From contig JBDWCA010000011.1 of the NCBI GenBank assembly GCA_039978075.1, positions 620,001-684,000 on the forward strand: 64,000 bases of DNA. The letters are read 5' to 3'. Shown here one piece after another: positions 7,639-15,974 of the stretch; the stretch's first letter is position 1; each line of letters opens with the position of its first letter. The stretch comes from Anderseniella sp039978075 (GTDB lineage: Bacteria > Pseudomonadota > Alphaproteobacteria > Rhizobiales > Aestuariivirgaceae). Below the pieces are notes generated by a model. The model saw only the letters and a program-made list of their open reading frames with translations. It was not told the origin of the DNA and did not search any database. Made by a program: the position numbers and the translations under genes.

Positions 7639-9353
7639 GTTGTTTCCTTCAAAGCGCTAAGCAAGGCGGGCACCGCCTCTTCGATTTCACGGCAGACAAG
7701 TGCACCGGATGCTGCAAGCTGGTCGCCGACATCAACCGGTAATGAGGTGTTGGAGCTGTCCGGTACCTGGTTGAGACGGCCGCCGATCAGAACCGGAATC
7801 TGATTGCCAAGGTGTTCGCGCAACACATTGTAATAACTCATTGCAACGCCGTTATAGGTGGACAATGCAATGGCATCTGCCTGTTGATCCAATGCTGTTA
7901 CTGCCAACACCTGAGGCTCTACGGACGTGCCGCCATCGATCAGCGTGGCACCGGCACTGGACAAGACGTTGTCCAGGACCAGTTTGCCGTGTTCATGCAC
8001 ATCCGTCGTTGCAGTCAGGATGCGCGGGTGCAAACTGGCCAGTGCCTGACGATCAATGTCCGGTATGCGCGACAAATGGGTTTGAGCCATCTCGGCCACT
8101 TCCTGAGCAATGTCTGACGGTATTTCGTCGCTGCCGGTCGCGCACATCGTTTCCAGACGTCTGCCGCCCAACCGGCGGATCGCCAGCAGCATCTCGAACG
8201 GATTGGCCGTATCAATTCCTGCAGTGCTCAGGTGCGTTATGGCATTGTCAAAGAATGTTTTTCCCCCCGACACGATCCGGTCGGCCAGCGTGCGGGCCGG
8301 GGCTGTGTCCAGGAGCGGCATGTGGCGGTGTTCGTGACCGGCAAGGCGGGCAGCAAACAATTGCGCCTCGATCACCTCGATGACATCAGGGATACGTTCG
8401 TTTTCCGTCACCGGTACCGGGTTGATTGCATGACCGGTCGGATTCAGCAACTGGCCGGCAATGTCGATGGACAGATAGCTCGACAGGCTGGCGAAATTTT
8501 CCTCCCGCGATCCGCGATAACTGGTGGTATTGCCGTAGATCATGGTGCCGGGCGTGTCGGACACGTCGGCCAGGGCAAGATGGAAGGCAAGGCGGCGGAC
8601 CGGGTCGGAAAAATGATGCCCCCAGCAATGGCTGATCTCGACACCGATGAGGCTGCCGATATGCCGTTCCAGCAGCACCGCGCCGAGCGCGCTCGACAGA
8701 TCACCAAACAGAGCGGCAAACCCGTCATCCAGGTTCGAATGCACCAGTATTGGCACCGGCTGGGCCGCAATCAGGGCAAGCGCGGTGAGCGTTGCTGTCG
8801 TGCAGGTCACGTCGTCGGCATGGTTTTGCAGGCGAAAGGTGAAGTACTGGCCAAGATTACCGATGCTGGTGGCTCCTGCCATGAGGGCTGCACAGGTGTT
8901 TTCAACCGACGCCGGAAATCCGAGCACGAAATCCCCGAAGTGCGGTGCAACCGGTGCTGCCTCGGTCAGCCTGGCAAAGTCCTCCGGACCGTCAAGGATC
9001 AGGCCGGTGCCGCGCATGGCATCGCCACGATCGTCTCGCGGGATACCCATCGACCAGTCCAGGCAGATGCCATAGCGGTCAACAGTTACATCGCATGCCG
9101 CACATCGCTCATGGATTTCGACCCATGCATCACGTGATTTGCCTGGATCGCGCCAGCCGATCTGGGCGTGCTGCATCAGCTTGCCGGCGGCAGACTTCGC
9201 TCGTTTGTACTCAACTTCGCATGAAACGCTGTGGTGTTTGAGGAACGCACCGGACTGAACCTGCCAGTCCCGTGCCAGCACCTGTCCCCGCGAAATCAGC
9301 GCCGAAGCGTCGGGAAGGTTGGACTCAGGCAGTATGTCTGTGCGGGTCAGCAT
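7635..9353 (-). CDS. Cobalamin-binding-domain protein, mutase-like
   Basis: Protein of 572 residues. The C-terminal part (about 430-560) reads as a B12-binding Rossmann domain, with the signature D451-x-H453-x-x-G456 that supplies the cobalt-ligating histidine, followed by a GATLIDGGTSV strand. The N-terminal 420 residues look like a TIM-barrel catalytic part, loosely like the large subunit of glutamate/methylaspartate mutase, fused here to its B12 domain. A CAACDV pair sits near residue 85. Such enzymes do carbon-skeleton rearrangements; the substrate is unknown. It overlaps the ProC-like gene and is divergent from oxyR with about 100 bases between. A methyltransferase-type cobalamin protein is the other possibility. 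Confidence 0.72.
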   Translation of the reverse strand: MLTRTDILPESNLPDASALISRGQVLARDWQVQSGAFLKHHSVSCEVEYKRAKSAAGKLMQHAQIGWRDPGKSRDAWVEIHERCAACDVTVDRYGICLDWSMGIPRDDRGDAMRGTGLILDGPEDFARLTEAAPVAPHFGDFVLGFPASVENTCAALMAGATSIGNLGQYFTFRLQNHADDVTCTTATLTALALIAAQPVPILVHSNLDDGFAALFGDLSSALGAVLLERHIGSLIGVEISHCWGHHFSDPVRRLAFHLALADVSDTPGTMIYGNTTSYRGSREENFASLSSYLSIDIAGQLLNPTGHAINPVPVTENERIPDVIEVIEAQLFAARLAGHEHRHMPLLDTAPARTLADRIVSGGKTFFDNAITHLSTAGIDTANPFEMLLAIRRLGGRRLETMCATGSDEIPSDIAQEVAEMAQTHLSRIPDIDRQALASLHPRILTATTDVHEHGKLVLDNVLSSAGATLIDGGTSVEPQVLAVTALDQQADAIALSTYNGVAMSYYNVLREHLGNQIPVLIGGRLNQVPDSSNTSLPVDVGDQLAASGALVCREIEEAVPALLSALKETT

Positions 9354-9378
9354 TTCCTACCGTTAGTGCCTGTCCAAT

Positions 9379-9396
9379 ATGGAAGCAAGTTTCCAT
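9379..9396. promoter_or_regulatory. Dyad in the oxyR divergent promoter region
   Basis: Perfect 6-bp inverted repeat ATGGAA-N6-TTCCAT between the start codons of the cobalamin-domain gene and oxyR. LysR-type regulators commonly bind imperfect dyads in such divergent regions, so this is a candidate autoregulatory site. A separate direct repeat, ATTGTCCAACCA at 9416 and ATTATCCAACCA at 9443 (27 bases apart), runs into the oxyR start codon. Confidence 0.4.
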
Positions 9397-9453
9397 GCAA
9401 ATAACATTAAACGTGATTGTCCAACCAGTTCGATAAGTTGTAATTATCCAACC

Positions 9454-10344
9454 ATGACAACACTGCGCCAGCTCAGATATCTGGAAGCCATCGCCCGGCA
9501 CAGCCATTTCGGCAAGGCTGCCGCGGAATGTTCTGTGTCGCAACCGGCATTGTCGCAACAAATCAAGGAACTGGAGCAAAGATGGGGCCTGGCGCTGCTG
9601 GAACGTTCGCCCAAGCATGTAAGCCTGACGGCGGAAGGTGTTGAGGCGGTGCGCCGGGCCAGGGCCATCCTGTCTGCGGTGTCGGATCTGGAGGATTTTG
9701 CGCGTAAGCGAACCGGTACGCTGAGCGGTGTGCTGCGCCTGGGTGCCATTCCGTCCATTGCGCCTTATTTGCTGCCGGCCATGCTGACACGGTTGGCAGA
9801 CCGTTACTCTGATGTTGATCTCCGGCTTCGCGAAACCGTCACCGAAACCCTGGTTGACGAACTGAAAGCAGGCAAGCTGGATGTGATCGTCGCCGCATTG
9901 CCGCTGAAATCACCGGAGATCGAGGTGCGCGAATTGTTCATTGACAGGTTTCTTCTCGCCGTCCGCGATGACGCCCGGTTGCAGCGCGGTGTTACGGCAA
10001 CACCGTCGATGATCGGTGAGGACCGGTTGCTGCTGATGGGTGAGGGGCACTGCCTGCGTGAGCAGGTGCTGAACTACTGCAATATCGGCACGTCGAAACT
10101 GTCACGCGCCATGGGTGCCTCTTCGCTGAGCACTATCGTACAGATGGTTGCAAACGGGCACGGTGTGACGTTGCTGCCGGAAATGTGCATTCGCGAACAG
10201 GCACCGGACAGCCGCATCCGGCTGTTGCGATTTGCCGATCCGCAACCGTCACGTACAGTCGCCATGGCGTGGCGAAAGTCGACACCTCTGCGAGACGATT
10301 ACATGGCGCTGTCTCAACTGATGCTGGATGGTTGGAATGCCTGA
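9454..10344 (+). CDS. oxyR: OxyR, hydrogen-peroxide-sensing LysR-type activator
   Basis: LysR-family regulator of 296 residues with an N-terminal winged helix-turn-helix (FGKAAAECSVSQPALSQQIKELE region) and a substrate-type C-terminal domain. Two cysteines, C200 in GEGHCLREQ and C209 in LNYCNIG, fall almost exactly where the disulfide-forming pair of E. coli OxyR lies (199 and 208), which supports a true peroxide sensor. ATG 9454 is chosen because LysR proteins begin shortly before the helix-turn-helix. No katG or ahpC lies beside it; the divergent neighbour is the cobalamin-domain gene. Confidence 0.88.
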   Translation: MTTLRQLRYLEAIARHSHFGKAAAECSVSQPALSQQIKELEQRWGLALLERSPKHVSLTAEGVEAVRRARAILSAVSDLEDFARKRTGTLSGVLRLGAIPSIAPYLLPAMLTRLADRYSDVDLRLRETVTETLVDELKAGKLDVIVAALPLKSPEIEVRELFIDRFLLAVRDDARLQRGVTATPSMIGEDRLLLMGEGHCLREQVLNYCNIGTSKLSRAMGASSLSTIVQMVANGHGVTLLPEMCIREQAPDSRIRLLRFADPQPSRTVAMAWRKSTPLRDDYMALSQLMLDGWNA

Positions 10345-11035
10345 ACCGTTGCTTCTGATCCCTGGGTTGATGTGTACCGCTGCATTGTTCGAGCCACAGG
10401 TGAAGGCGTTTTCCGGTCATCGCCAGGTTGTTGTGGCTGATCATGGCGGCGCACATGACATGGAAACTATTGCCGGTCAGGTCCTCGCCGACGCACCCGA
10501 CCGGTTTGCATTGGCCGGCCTGTCGATGGGGGTATATCTGGCGCTGGAAATCATGTCGATCGCGCCGGATCGGGTTACCCGGCTGGCACTGCTTGATGGC
10601 AAGGCCAGAACTGATACCGCTGACGAACTGGCCGCGCGCAGGGCATTGCTCAAAATGGCGGATGAGGGGCGCTATCTGAACATAACCTACGACGTCTTGC
10701 TGTCCAGACTGGTTGCAGCCGGCAGATCTCTGGAGCCAGGTTTGCGCGACACGATTATTCAGATGGCAACGGACACCGGCGTCACAGTCTTCAGGCGCCA
10801 GATGGCGGCAATCATCAACCGCCGCAGTTATCTGGCCGGGTTGCCGGCCATATCGTGCCCGACACTGGTCCTGACCGGCAAACTGGATGTCATTACGCCA
10901 CCGGAGTGCGCCCGGGAGATGGCCGGGCGAATTCCGCATGCCAGACTCGAACTTATCTCCGCATGTGGTCACCTTTCCACTCTTGAGGTTCCGGATTCAG
11001 TGAACGCGGCGATGACAAGCTGGCTGGAAATGTAA
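10337..11035 (+). CDS. Alpha/beta hydrolase
   Basis: Cytoplasmic alpha/beta-hydrolase of 232 residues. Seen: the early PLLLIPGLMC oxyanion strand, nucleophile elbow GLSMG with Ser63, a late strand TLVLTGKLDVITPPE supplying the acid, and the catalytic histidine H212 in SACGHLSTLE. It resembles small carboxylesterases and lactonases; the substrate is unknown. ATG 10337 overlaps the oxyR stop by 8 bases and an in-frame ATG at 10328 is the alternative, so it is co-expressed with oxyR. Confidence 0.85.
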   Translation: MPEPLLLIPGLMCTAALFEPQVKAFSGHRQVVVADHGGAHDMETIAGQVLADAPDRFALAGLSMGVYLALEIMSIAPDRVTRLALLDGKARTDTADELAARRALLKMADEGRYLNITYDVLLSRLVAAGRSLEPGLRDTIIQMATDTGVTVFRRQMAAIINRRSYLAGLPAISCPTLVLTGKLDVITPPECAREMAGRIPHARLELISACGHLSTLEVPDSVNAAMTSWLEM

Positions 11036-11055
11036 GGAATGCTGACGTTATTCGT

Positions 11056-11336
11056 GATTTGACGACACATGATATCCGTGTGCATCATATCGCTATCCGC
11101 TAAGCAAGGAGGTCTACAAAAATGACTCCGCCAAAGCATTCTTTGCTGTAGTCAGTTTACAGGGACGAAGCGCTCGCGCTTCGGTTCTACCAGCTGGTTT
11201 CAGCCATTCCGACATATGAAGAACCCGAATTTCCGGGCCGTAGTGCCCGTATTATGACAAGCCTGGTTTCCTGACCGGGTAAAGGCAAACAAGCCAAAGG
11301 CCCCGCACGGTTAAAGGTTCCGGCGGGGCCGTTTGT
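11056..11336 (+). ncRNA. Candidate structured RNA or leader with tiny overlapping ORFs
   Basis: No long gene is supported here. A near-perfect ribosome site AAGGAGG (11106-11112) stands 9 bases before ATG 11122, which opens a 9-codon ORF (MTPPKHSLL) ending at 11151. A preceding 18-codon ORF (ATG 11069, stop 11123-11125) overlaps it as ATGA. Downstream come a 7-bp hairpin with a CTCG loop (CGAAGCG 11166-11172 / CGCTTCG 11177-11183), two short G/C hairpins near 11223-11248, and a strong terminal hairpin. I could not match it to a named RNA family; alternatives are a leader-peptide attenuator or a small RNA. Confidence 0.35.
11299..11330 (+). terminator. Strong hairpin closing the candidate RNA
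   Basis: Perfect 8-bp stem GGCCCCGC (11299-11306) with GCGGGGCC (11323-11330) and a 16-base loop, followed by GTTTGTTG. The T tract is weak, so it may be a stable 3' end or an imperfect intrinsic terminator for the hydrolase transcript and the RNA element before it. Confidence 0.5.
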
Positions 11337-11439
11337 TGAAGTCGGTGATGTTGAATTGTTCTGTTTACGAATAGGGCAGGTGTTCTCACGTAAATCGTGA
11401 TTTGACCGATGGTTAACAAATTGTTAGTTTTTGAGACTT

Positions 11440-11690
11440 GATAGCGAAGATCGCTCGTGTAAAGTGATCACGCTGTAGACGCGGATAGAACGCAGAAACT
11501 TGAGATTAAGCGTTTGTGACGTGTAAAAGAGAACGATCGATCAGGAGCTGATGGGCCCCAAATCCCCTGCTAACCCTTCCGGTCTGATCGATTGATACCT
11601 GGAGTATTAGGAGCTCCCCCTCGCTTCGACCCCAGGTTTTCTCTGGAGTCTGCAACCCCGCACATTGCCCCAATGTGCGGGGTTGTTTTA
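11440..11690 (+). ncRNA. Candidate small RNA upstream of the CHAD gene
   Basis: The segment has no ORF of note but is rich in paired elements. An 11-bp stem with one G-U pair joins 11534-11544 to 11584-11594 and encloses a C-rich loop. A second CCTGG/CCAGG stem (11598-11602 / 11632-11636) holds a GGAGCTCCCCC segment, and the stretch ends in a textbook intrinsic terminator. C-rich loops of this kind can pair with ribosome sites, so a trans-acting regulatory RNA is plausible. The 5' end is not defined and no promoter is convincing. It is not recognisable as tmRNA, SRP RNA or RNase P RNA. Confidence 0.35.
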
Positions 11691-11691
11691 T
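11654..11691 (+). terminator. Rho-independent terminator
   Basis: Perfect 13-bp stem AACCCCGCACATT (11654-11666) / AATGTGCGGGGTT (11672-11684) with a GCCCC loop and a GTTTTATT tail. It lies between the candidate small RNA and the CHAD gene and stops transcription entering from the left. Confidence 0.85.
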
Positions 11692-11697
11692 TCATGT

Positions 11698-11710
11698 CAC
11701 AAAATTTGTG
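11698..11710. promoter_or_regulatory. 13-bp palindrome before the CHAD gene
   Basis: Perfect palindrome CACAAAATTTGTG, directly after the terminator and 30 bases before the CHAD start. A possible operator for that gene; nothing else supports it. Confidence 0.25.
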
Positions 11711-11739
11711 CAGAACCGCGTGATGAAAGTGTGCCGGCA

Positions 11740-12630
11740 ATGACTGTTCAGCTTCATCCTGCAGATAAGGCGGCACCCCCTCCGGCTGAACTGCAGGCGC
11801 GCAAACCAACCCGTATCCGGCTTGACCCGTCAATGACGGGTGCTGACATGGTGTCTGTGATCGCAGGTGAAAATACTGCTGATCTGAGACACAATCTGCA
11901 AGTATTCATGATCGCGGGAAACGCTGCGTCAGTGCACAAATCCAGGGTTTCAGCGCGCCGGATCAGGGTTCTTCTGAAAGGCATCAAGGCGTCGATGAAG
12001 CCTGACCATTGCAAGCCGGTTGCTATCAAGCTGAAGCAGGTGATGACCATTCTGCATCTGCTGCGCCAGCACGATGTGGTCACGGACTGGTTGCATGGAG
12101 GCGGTGTTGAAACTGGTGACCGGCGACATGACCGGGCAGCTATGGTTTGTGAGGCACAGGCGCAAGTGTCGGATGCCGGGATGATCGGTATTCTGGATGA
12201 ATTTGCGAAACGGATGCCGGCGGGAGATTGGCGACGGCGGGATACCGAAGTGCTCGATCAACCTTGCCTGTGTATTGTTCCAGGCATAATCGATCAGTCC
12301 GTGCAGAATCTGTATCGGGCAGGTGGTCTTGATCAGGTGTTTGAAACCACCGGTGACTATCATGGCTTTCGCAAGGATCTGAAACGGCTGAGGTACTGGT
12401 TTGAATTTACCAGGTCCGTGTTCACCAAAAAGGACATTGCACCGTGGCGCAAGACCACCAAGTTGCTGCAATCCACCCTGGGCACCATAAACGACCTTGA
12501 CGAGGCCCGGATGACCGGACACGACAGGTTGGTGGGCGCCGGCGCGTGGGGAGCCAGACGTAGTGCAGCTGCAGATCTTGCTGTAAGCCTGTCTGACACC
12601 CTCTATCTACTGCCGAAGTTCTGGCGCTGA
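11740..12630 (+). CDS. CHAD-domain protein
   Basis: Protein of 296 residues with the conserved histidine alpha-helical domain: H66 in VHKSRVSARRIRVLL and a second basic helix HGFRKDLKRLRYW near residue 206. CHAD proteins bind polyphosphate through these His/Arg/Lys helices, and many locate to polyphosphate granules. No CYTH triphosphatase domain is attached. ATG 11740 is chosen; the open frame extends 5' to 11665 but that part overlaps the terminator. It stands alone, followed by parE after 163 bases. Confidence 0.85.
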   Translation: MTVQLHPADKAAPPPAELQARKPTRIRLDPSMTGADMVSVIAGENTADLRHNLQVFMIAGNAASVHKSRVSARRIRVLLKGIKASMKPDHCKPVAIKLKQVMTILHLLRQHDVVTDWLHGGGVETGDRRHDRAAMVCEAQAQVSDAGMIGILDEFAKRMPAGDWRRRDTEVLDQPCLCIVPGIIDQSVQNLYRAGGLDQVFETTGDYHGFRKDLKRLRYWFEFTRSVFTKKDIAPWRKTTKLLQSTLGTINDLDEARMTGHDRLVGAGAWGARRSAAADLAVSLSDTLYLLPKFWR

Positions 12631-12793
12631 AGTCGGCAGATTTGGATATACGCACTGAAATCATGCGCGGCGGCTCAGGTATATGTTCAAATTTGTGGCC
12701 TTTTTGTCGGGCAAACTCGCATTGGGTGTAGTGCGCGTGCCATACTGCACTCACCTGATTCGCCATGATTATTGATGAACAACCGGAATACGA

Positions 12794-14848
12794 ATGTCCA
12801 AGTCACTTGACCTGTTCGGCAACACAGAGGCCGCACCTGCTGCCTCAGAGCCAGTACCTGCTGCTCCCGCTGCTGCGCGTGAAAAAATGCATAAACACCC
12901 TGCGGCAGAGGCAGGTTATACCGCTGCCGACATTGAGGTGCTGGAAGGTCTGGAACCTGTTCGACGCCGTCCCGGCATGTACATTGGCGGTACGGATGAA
13001 AAGGCACTGCATCATCTGTTTGCCGAAGTCATCGACAACTCGATGGACGAGGCGGTTGCCGGGCACGCCACCTTTATCGAGGTCGAGTATGATGCCGACG
13101 GGTTCCTGTGTGTCTCTGACAATGGCCGCGGCATTCCAATCGACCCGCATCCCAAGTTCAAGGACAAGTCTGCCCTGGAAGTCATTTTGACTACCTTGCA
13201 TGCCGGCGGCAAGTTTGATTCGAAAGTCTACGAAACCTCCGGCGGTCTGCACGGTGTCGGCGTGTCGGTGGTAAATGCGCTGGCCGAAGTGCTCGAAGTA
13301 GAAGTCGCCCGCAATCAGATACTGTATCGGCAGGTCTATTCCCGCGGGCATGCCCAGGGCCCGATATCCAACGAAGGCAAGGTTCACAACCGACGTGGCA
13401 CCAGGGTGCGCTTCAAACCAGATGAACAGATATTCGGCAAGGGCGCCAAGTTCAAACCGGCACGACTGTTCAAGATGGCGCGGTCCAAGGCATACCTGTT
13501 CGGCGGTGTCGAAATTCGCTGGTCAGTTGACCCGGTTCATCTGGCGGACAAGGACGAGACGCCGCAGAAAACCGTTCTGCATTTCCCTGGCGGACTGAAA
13601 GACTATCTTGAAGAGGCCATTCACGGCCGTCCCCGGGTGGCGGACGAGATTTTTGCCGGCAAGCTGAAAAAGGAAGGCGGGCACGGGTCTGTCGAGTGGG
13701 CCGTTGCGTGGTTTGGCGGCGCTGACGGGTTCGTCTCATCCTACTGCAATACGGTTCCCACTGCTGAAGGTGGCACCCACGAGCAGGGGCTTCGCTTTGC
13801 GTTGAGCCGATCCCTGAAAAACTATGCCGAGCTGTCAGGCAACAAGCGCGGATCGATGATTACAACAGATGATGTGATGTCGTCTGCCGGCATCATGCTC
13901 TCGGTGTTTATCCGCGAACCGGAATTCCAGGGCCAGACCAAGGAAAAACTGGCCACGGCAGAAGCCTCGCGCATCGTTGACAAGGCCATATCCGACCATT
14001 TTGACCATTGGCTGACAGGCCATCCGGCACAGGCGGACAAACTGCTGGACTGGGTGCTGGAGCGTGCCGAGGATCGTCTTCGCCGTCGGGCCGAGCGTGA
14101 TGTGGGTCGCAAGACAGCAGTGCGCAAACTGCGCTTGCCGGGCAAGCTGTCCGATTGTTCGTCTGCCGGCCGGGAAGGCTCGGAACTGTTCATTGTGGAA
14201 GGTGATTCAGCGGGCGGCTCGGCCAAGCAGGCGCGCAACCGGAAGACACAGGCCATCTTGCCATTGCGTGGCAAGATCCTCAATGTTGCATCCGCAACCC
14301 GCGACAAGCTGAACGCCAACCAGCAACTGGGCGATCTGCTGCAGGCGATGGGTTGTGGCACGGGTGACAAATACCGCGAGGATGATTTGCGCTACGAGAA
14401 GGTCATCATCATGACCGACGCTGATGTTGACGGAGCGCACATAGCCTCGCTGCTCATTACTTTCTTCTATCGGCTGACTCCGGCGTTGATCGAGCAGGGC
14501 CATCTCTATCTGGCCGTGCCGCCGCTATACCGGTTGGTGCAGGGTAGCAAGTCTGCCTATGCACGAGATGATATTCACAAGGATGAGCTGCTCGAAAGCA
14601 CCTTTACCGGTCGTGGAAAGGTGGAGATTTCCCGCTTCAAAGGCCTTGGTGAAATGATGCCGGCGCAACTCAAGGAAACCACCATGACACCTGGCAAACG
14701 CACATTGCTGCAGGTGCAAATGGCTCAAAGTGAAGCTGAACTGACTGCCCGTGTGGTCAAGGAACTGATGGGCAACAAACCTGAAGACCGCTTCAATTTC
14801 ATTACTGAGCGGGCCCGGTTCGTGGATGATAACGAGCTCGATATCTGA
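12794..14848 (+). CDS. parE: ParE, DNA topoisomerase IV subunit B
   Basis: ATPase subunit of topoisomerase IV, which decatenates daughter chromosomes. Motifs in order: RRRPGMYIGG, EVIDNSMDEA (Mg-binding Asn), SDNGRGIP, GGLHGVGVSVVNALAE (ATP lid), then the TOPRIM segment FIVEGDSAGGSA, PLRGKILNV and MTDADVDGAHI. The 684 residues and the absence of the GyrB insert fit ParE. The N-terminal 50 residues are an Ala/Pro-rich extension. parC is not adjacent. Confidence 0.95.
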   Translation: MSKSLDLFGNTEAAPAASEPVPAAPAAAREKMHKHPAAEAGYTAADIEVLEGLEPVRRRPGMYIGGTDEKALHHLFAEVIDNSMDEAVAGHATFIEVEYDADGFLCVSDNGRGIPIDPHPKFKDKSALEVILTTLHAGGKFDSKVYETSGGLHGVGVSVVNALAEVLEVEVARNQILYRQVYSRGHAQGPISNEGKVHNRRGTRVRFKPDEQIFGKGAKFKPARLFKMARSKAYLFGGVEIRWSVDPVHLADKDETPQKTVLHFPGGLKDYLEEAIHGRPRVADEIFAGKLKKEGGHGSVEWAVAWFGGADGFVSSYCNTVPTAEGGTHEQGLRFALSRSLKNYAELSGNKRGSMITTDDVMSSAGIMLSVFIREPEFQGQTKEKLATAEASRIVDKAISDHFDHWLTGHPAQADKLLDWVLERAEDRLRRRAERDVGRKTAVRKLRLPGKLSDCSSAGREGSELFIVEGDSAGGSAKQARNRKTQAILPLRGKILNVASATRDKLNANQQLGDLLQAMGCGTGDKYREDDLRYEKVIIMTDADVDGAHIASLLITFFYRLTPALIEQGHLYLAVPPLYRLVQGSKSAYARDDIHKDELLESTFTGRGKVEISRFKGLGEMMPAQLKETTMTPGKRTLLQVQMAQSEAELTARVVKELMGNKPEDRFNFITERARFVDDNELDI

Positions 14849-14957
14849 GTTTGGCGACTTAGTGACATTCTGGTGACAATCACGGAAATGTGAGTTATCA
14901 TTGCATCACGCACGAGCAGCCGGGTTTACGGCGGTGCGGTTTTAGATTGTTATTGAG

Positions 14958-15974
14958 ATGCCGGTGCTGGGAACCACCCGGACGGCCCGCGAATGGCCCA
15001 CTTGGGTTGCGCTCGCTGTCTGTTACACAATCTGGCTGTCTGCGATTATCTGGCACGATGTGCTGGGATGGGGCTGGTTTGTTCCGGCGACGTTAATGAC
15101 CACTTTTCACTCCTCACTTCAGCATGAGGCGCTGCACGGCCATCCGACCCGGTCAGGCGCACTCAACGAAGCGCTGGTGTTTCCCGCAATCGGGTTGTTT
15201 GTGCCGTACAGGCGGTTTCGCGACACTCACCTTCGTCACCACAACAATGTCATGCTGACGGACCCTTATGATGATCCTGAAAGCTGGTATCTCAGCCGCC
15301 ATGACTGGCATCATACCAGCCCGTTGATGCAGGCCTTGCTGGGTATCAACAGTACGCTGGGTGGTCGCATTCTGATCGGCCCGGCATTGGCGCTGTACGG
15401 TTTCTGGCGCAATGACCTGAAATTGGCACGTGCCGGGGACGCGGATGTGCGCAGGGCATACATCATGCATTTCGCAGGCGTGGTACCGGTTGTTGCGCTG
15501 CTCGTCTGGCTGGATATACCTTTGTGGGCCTACGGGTTGTTTGTGGCGTATCCGGGCATGTCGCTGCTGATGATACGCACCTTCATCGAACATCGCGCTG
15601 AAGAAACGGTTGCCGAGCGTACTGCGGTAATAGAAGCCGGGTTGATGATGCGGTTGTTGTTTCTCAACAACAATTATCACGCCGTCCACCACAATCATCC
15701 ATATGTGTCATGGTCCGAGTTGCCGGATATCTGGCGGCAGCACAAGGAGCAAACCTTGCACGAAAATGGCGGCTATCATTATCCCGGCGGATATCTTCAG
15801 GTCGCCTGGTACTGGCTCTTGCGTCGGCGTGAACCGGTCGAACATCCGTTTATGCGTCGCAACATCGATGACGCCTACGAACGGACTTTTCAGCCGGATA
15901 GCGGCAAAAACGGACTTGCAGCTCCGGTTTCCGCAAGGCAGGCTGAGGTCATCCACAAAAGGACAGAGCAGTGA
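14958..15974 (+). CDS. Membrane fatty-acid desaturase-family protein
   Basis: Integral membrane di-iron enzyme of 338 residues. All three histidine boxes are present: HEALHGH near residue 55, DTHLRHH near 90, and NNYHAVHHNHP near 236, with hydrophobic segments between them. Members desaturate or hydroxylate acyl chains or carotenoids. It opens a cassette: its last four bases overlap the GTG start of the TauD-type gene. The substrate is unknown. There is no good ribosome site before ATG 14958, so the exact start is uncertain. Confidence 0.86.
   Translation: MPVLGTTRTAREWPTWVALAVCYTIWLSAIIWHDVLGWGWFVPATLMTTFHSSLQHEALHGHPTRSGALNEALVFPAIGLFVPYRRFRDTHLRHHNNVMLTDPYDDPESWYLSRHDWHHTSPLMQALLGINSTLGGRILIGPALALYGFWRNDLKLARAGDADVRRAYIMHFAGVVPVVALLVWLDIPLWAYGLFVAYPGMSLLMIRTFIEHRAEETVAERTAVIEAGLMMRLLFLNNNYHAVHHNHPYVSWSELPDIWRQHKEQTLHENGGYHYPGGYLQVAWYWLLRRREPVEHPFMRRNIDDAYERTFQPDSGKNGLAAPVSARQAEVIHKRTEQ

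Noticed and set aside
8232..9137. Open frame of 301 codons on the plus strand over the cobalamin-domain gene
   Set aside because: The opposite strand encodes the DxHxxG protein with continuous domain structure; the plus frame has no recognisable features.
11440..11690. tmRNA, SRP RNA, RNase P RNA or tRNA
   Set aside because: No tag-peptide segment, no GGAAGCAGCC-like SRP core, no RNase P conserved blocks and no cloverleaf could be found.
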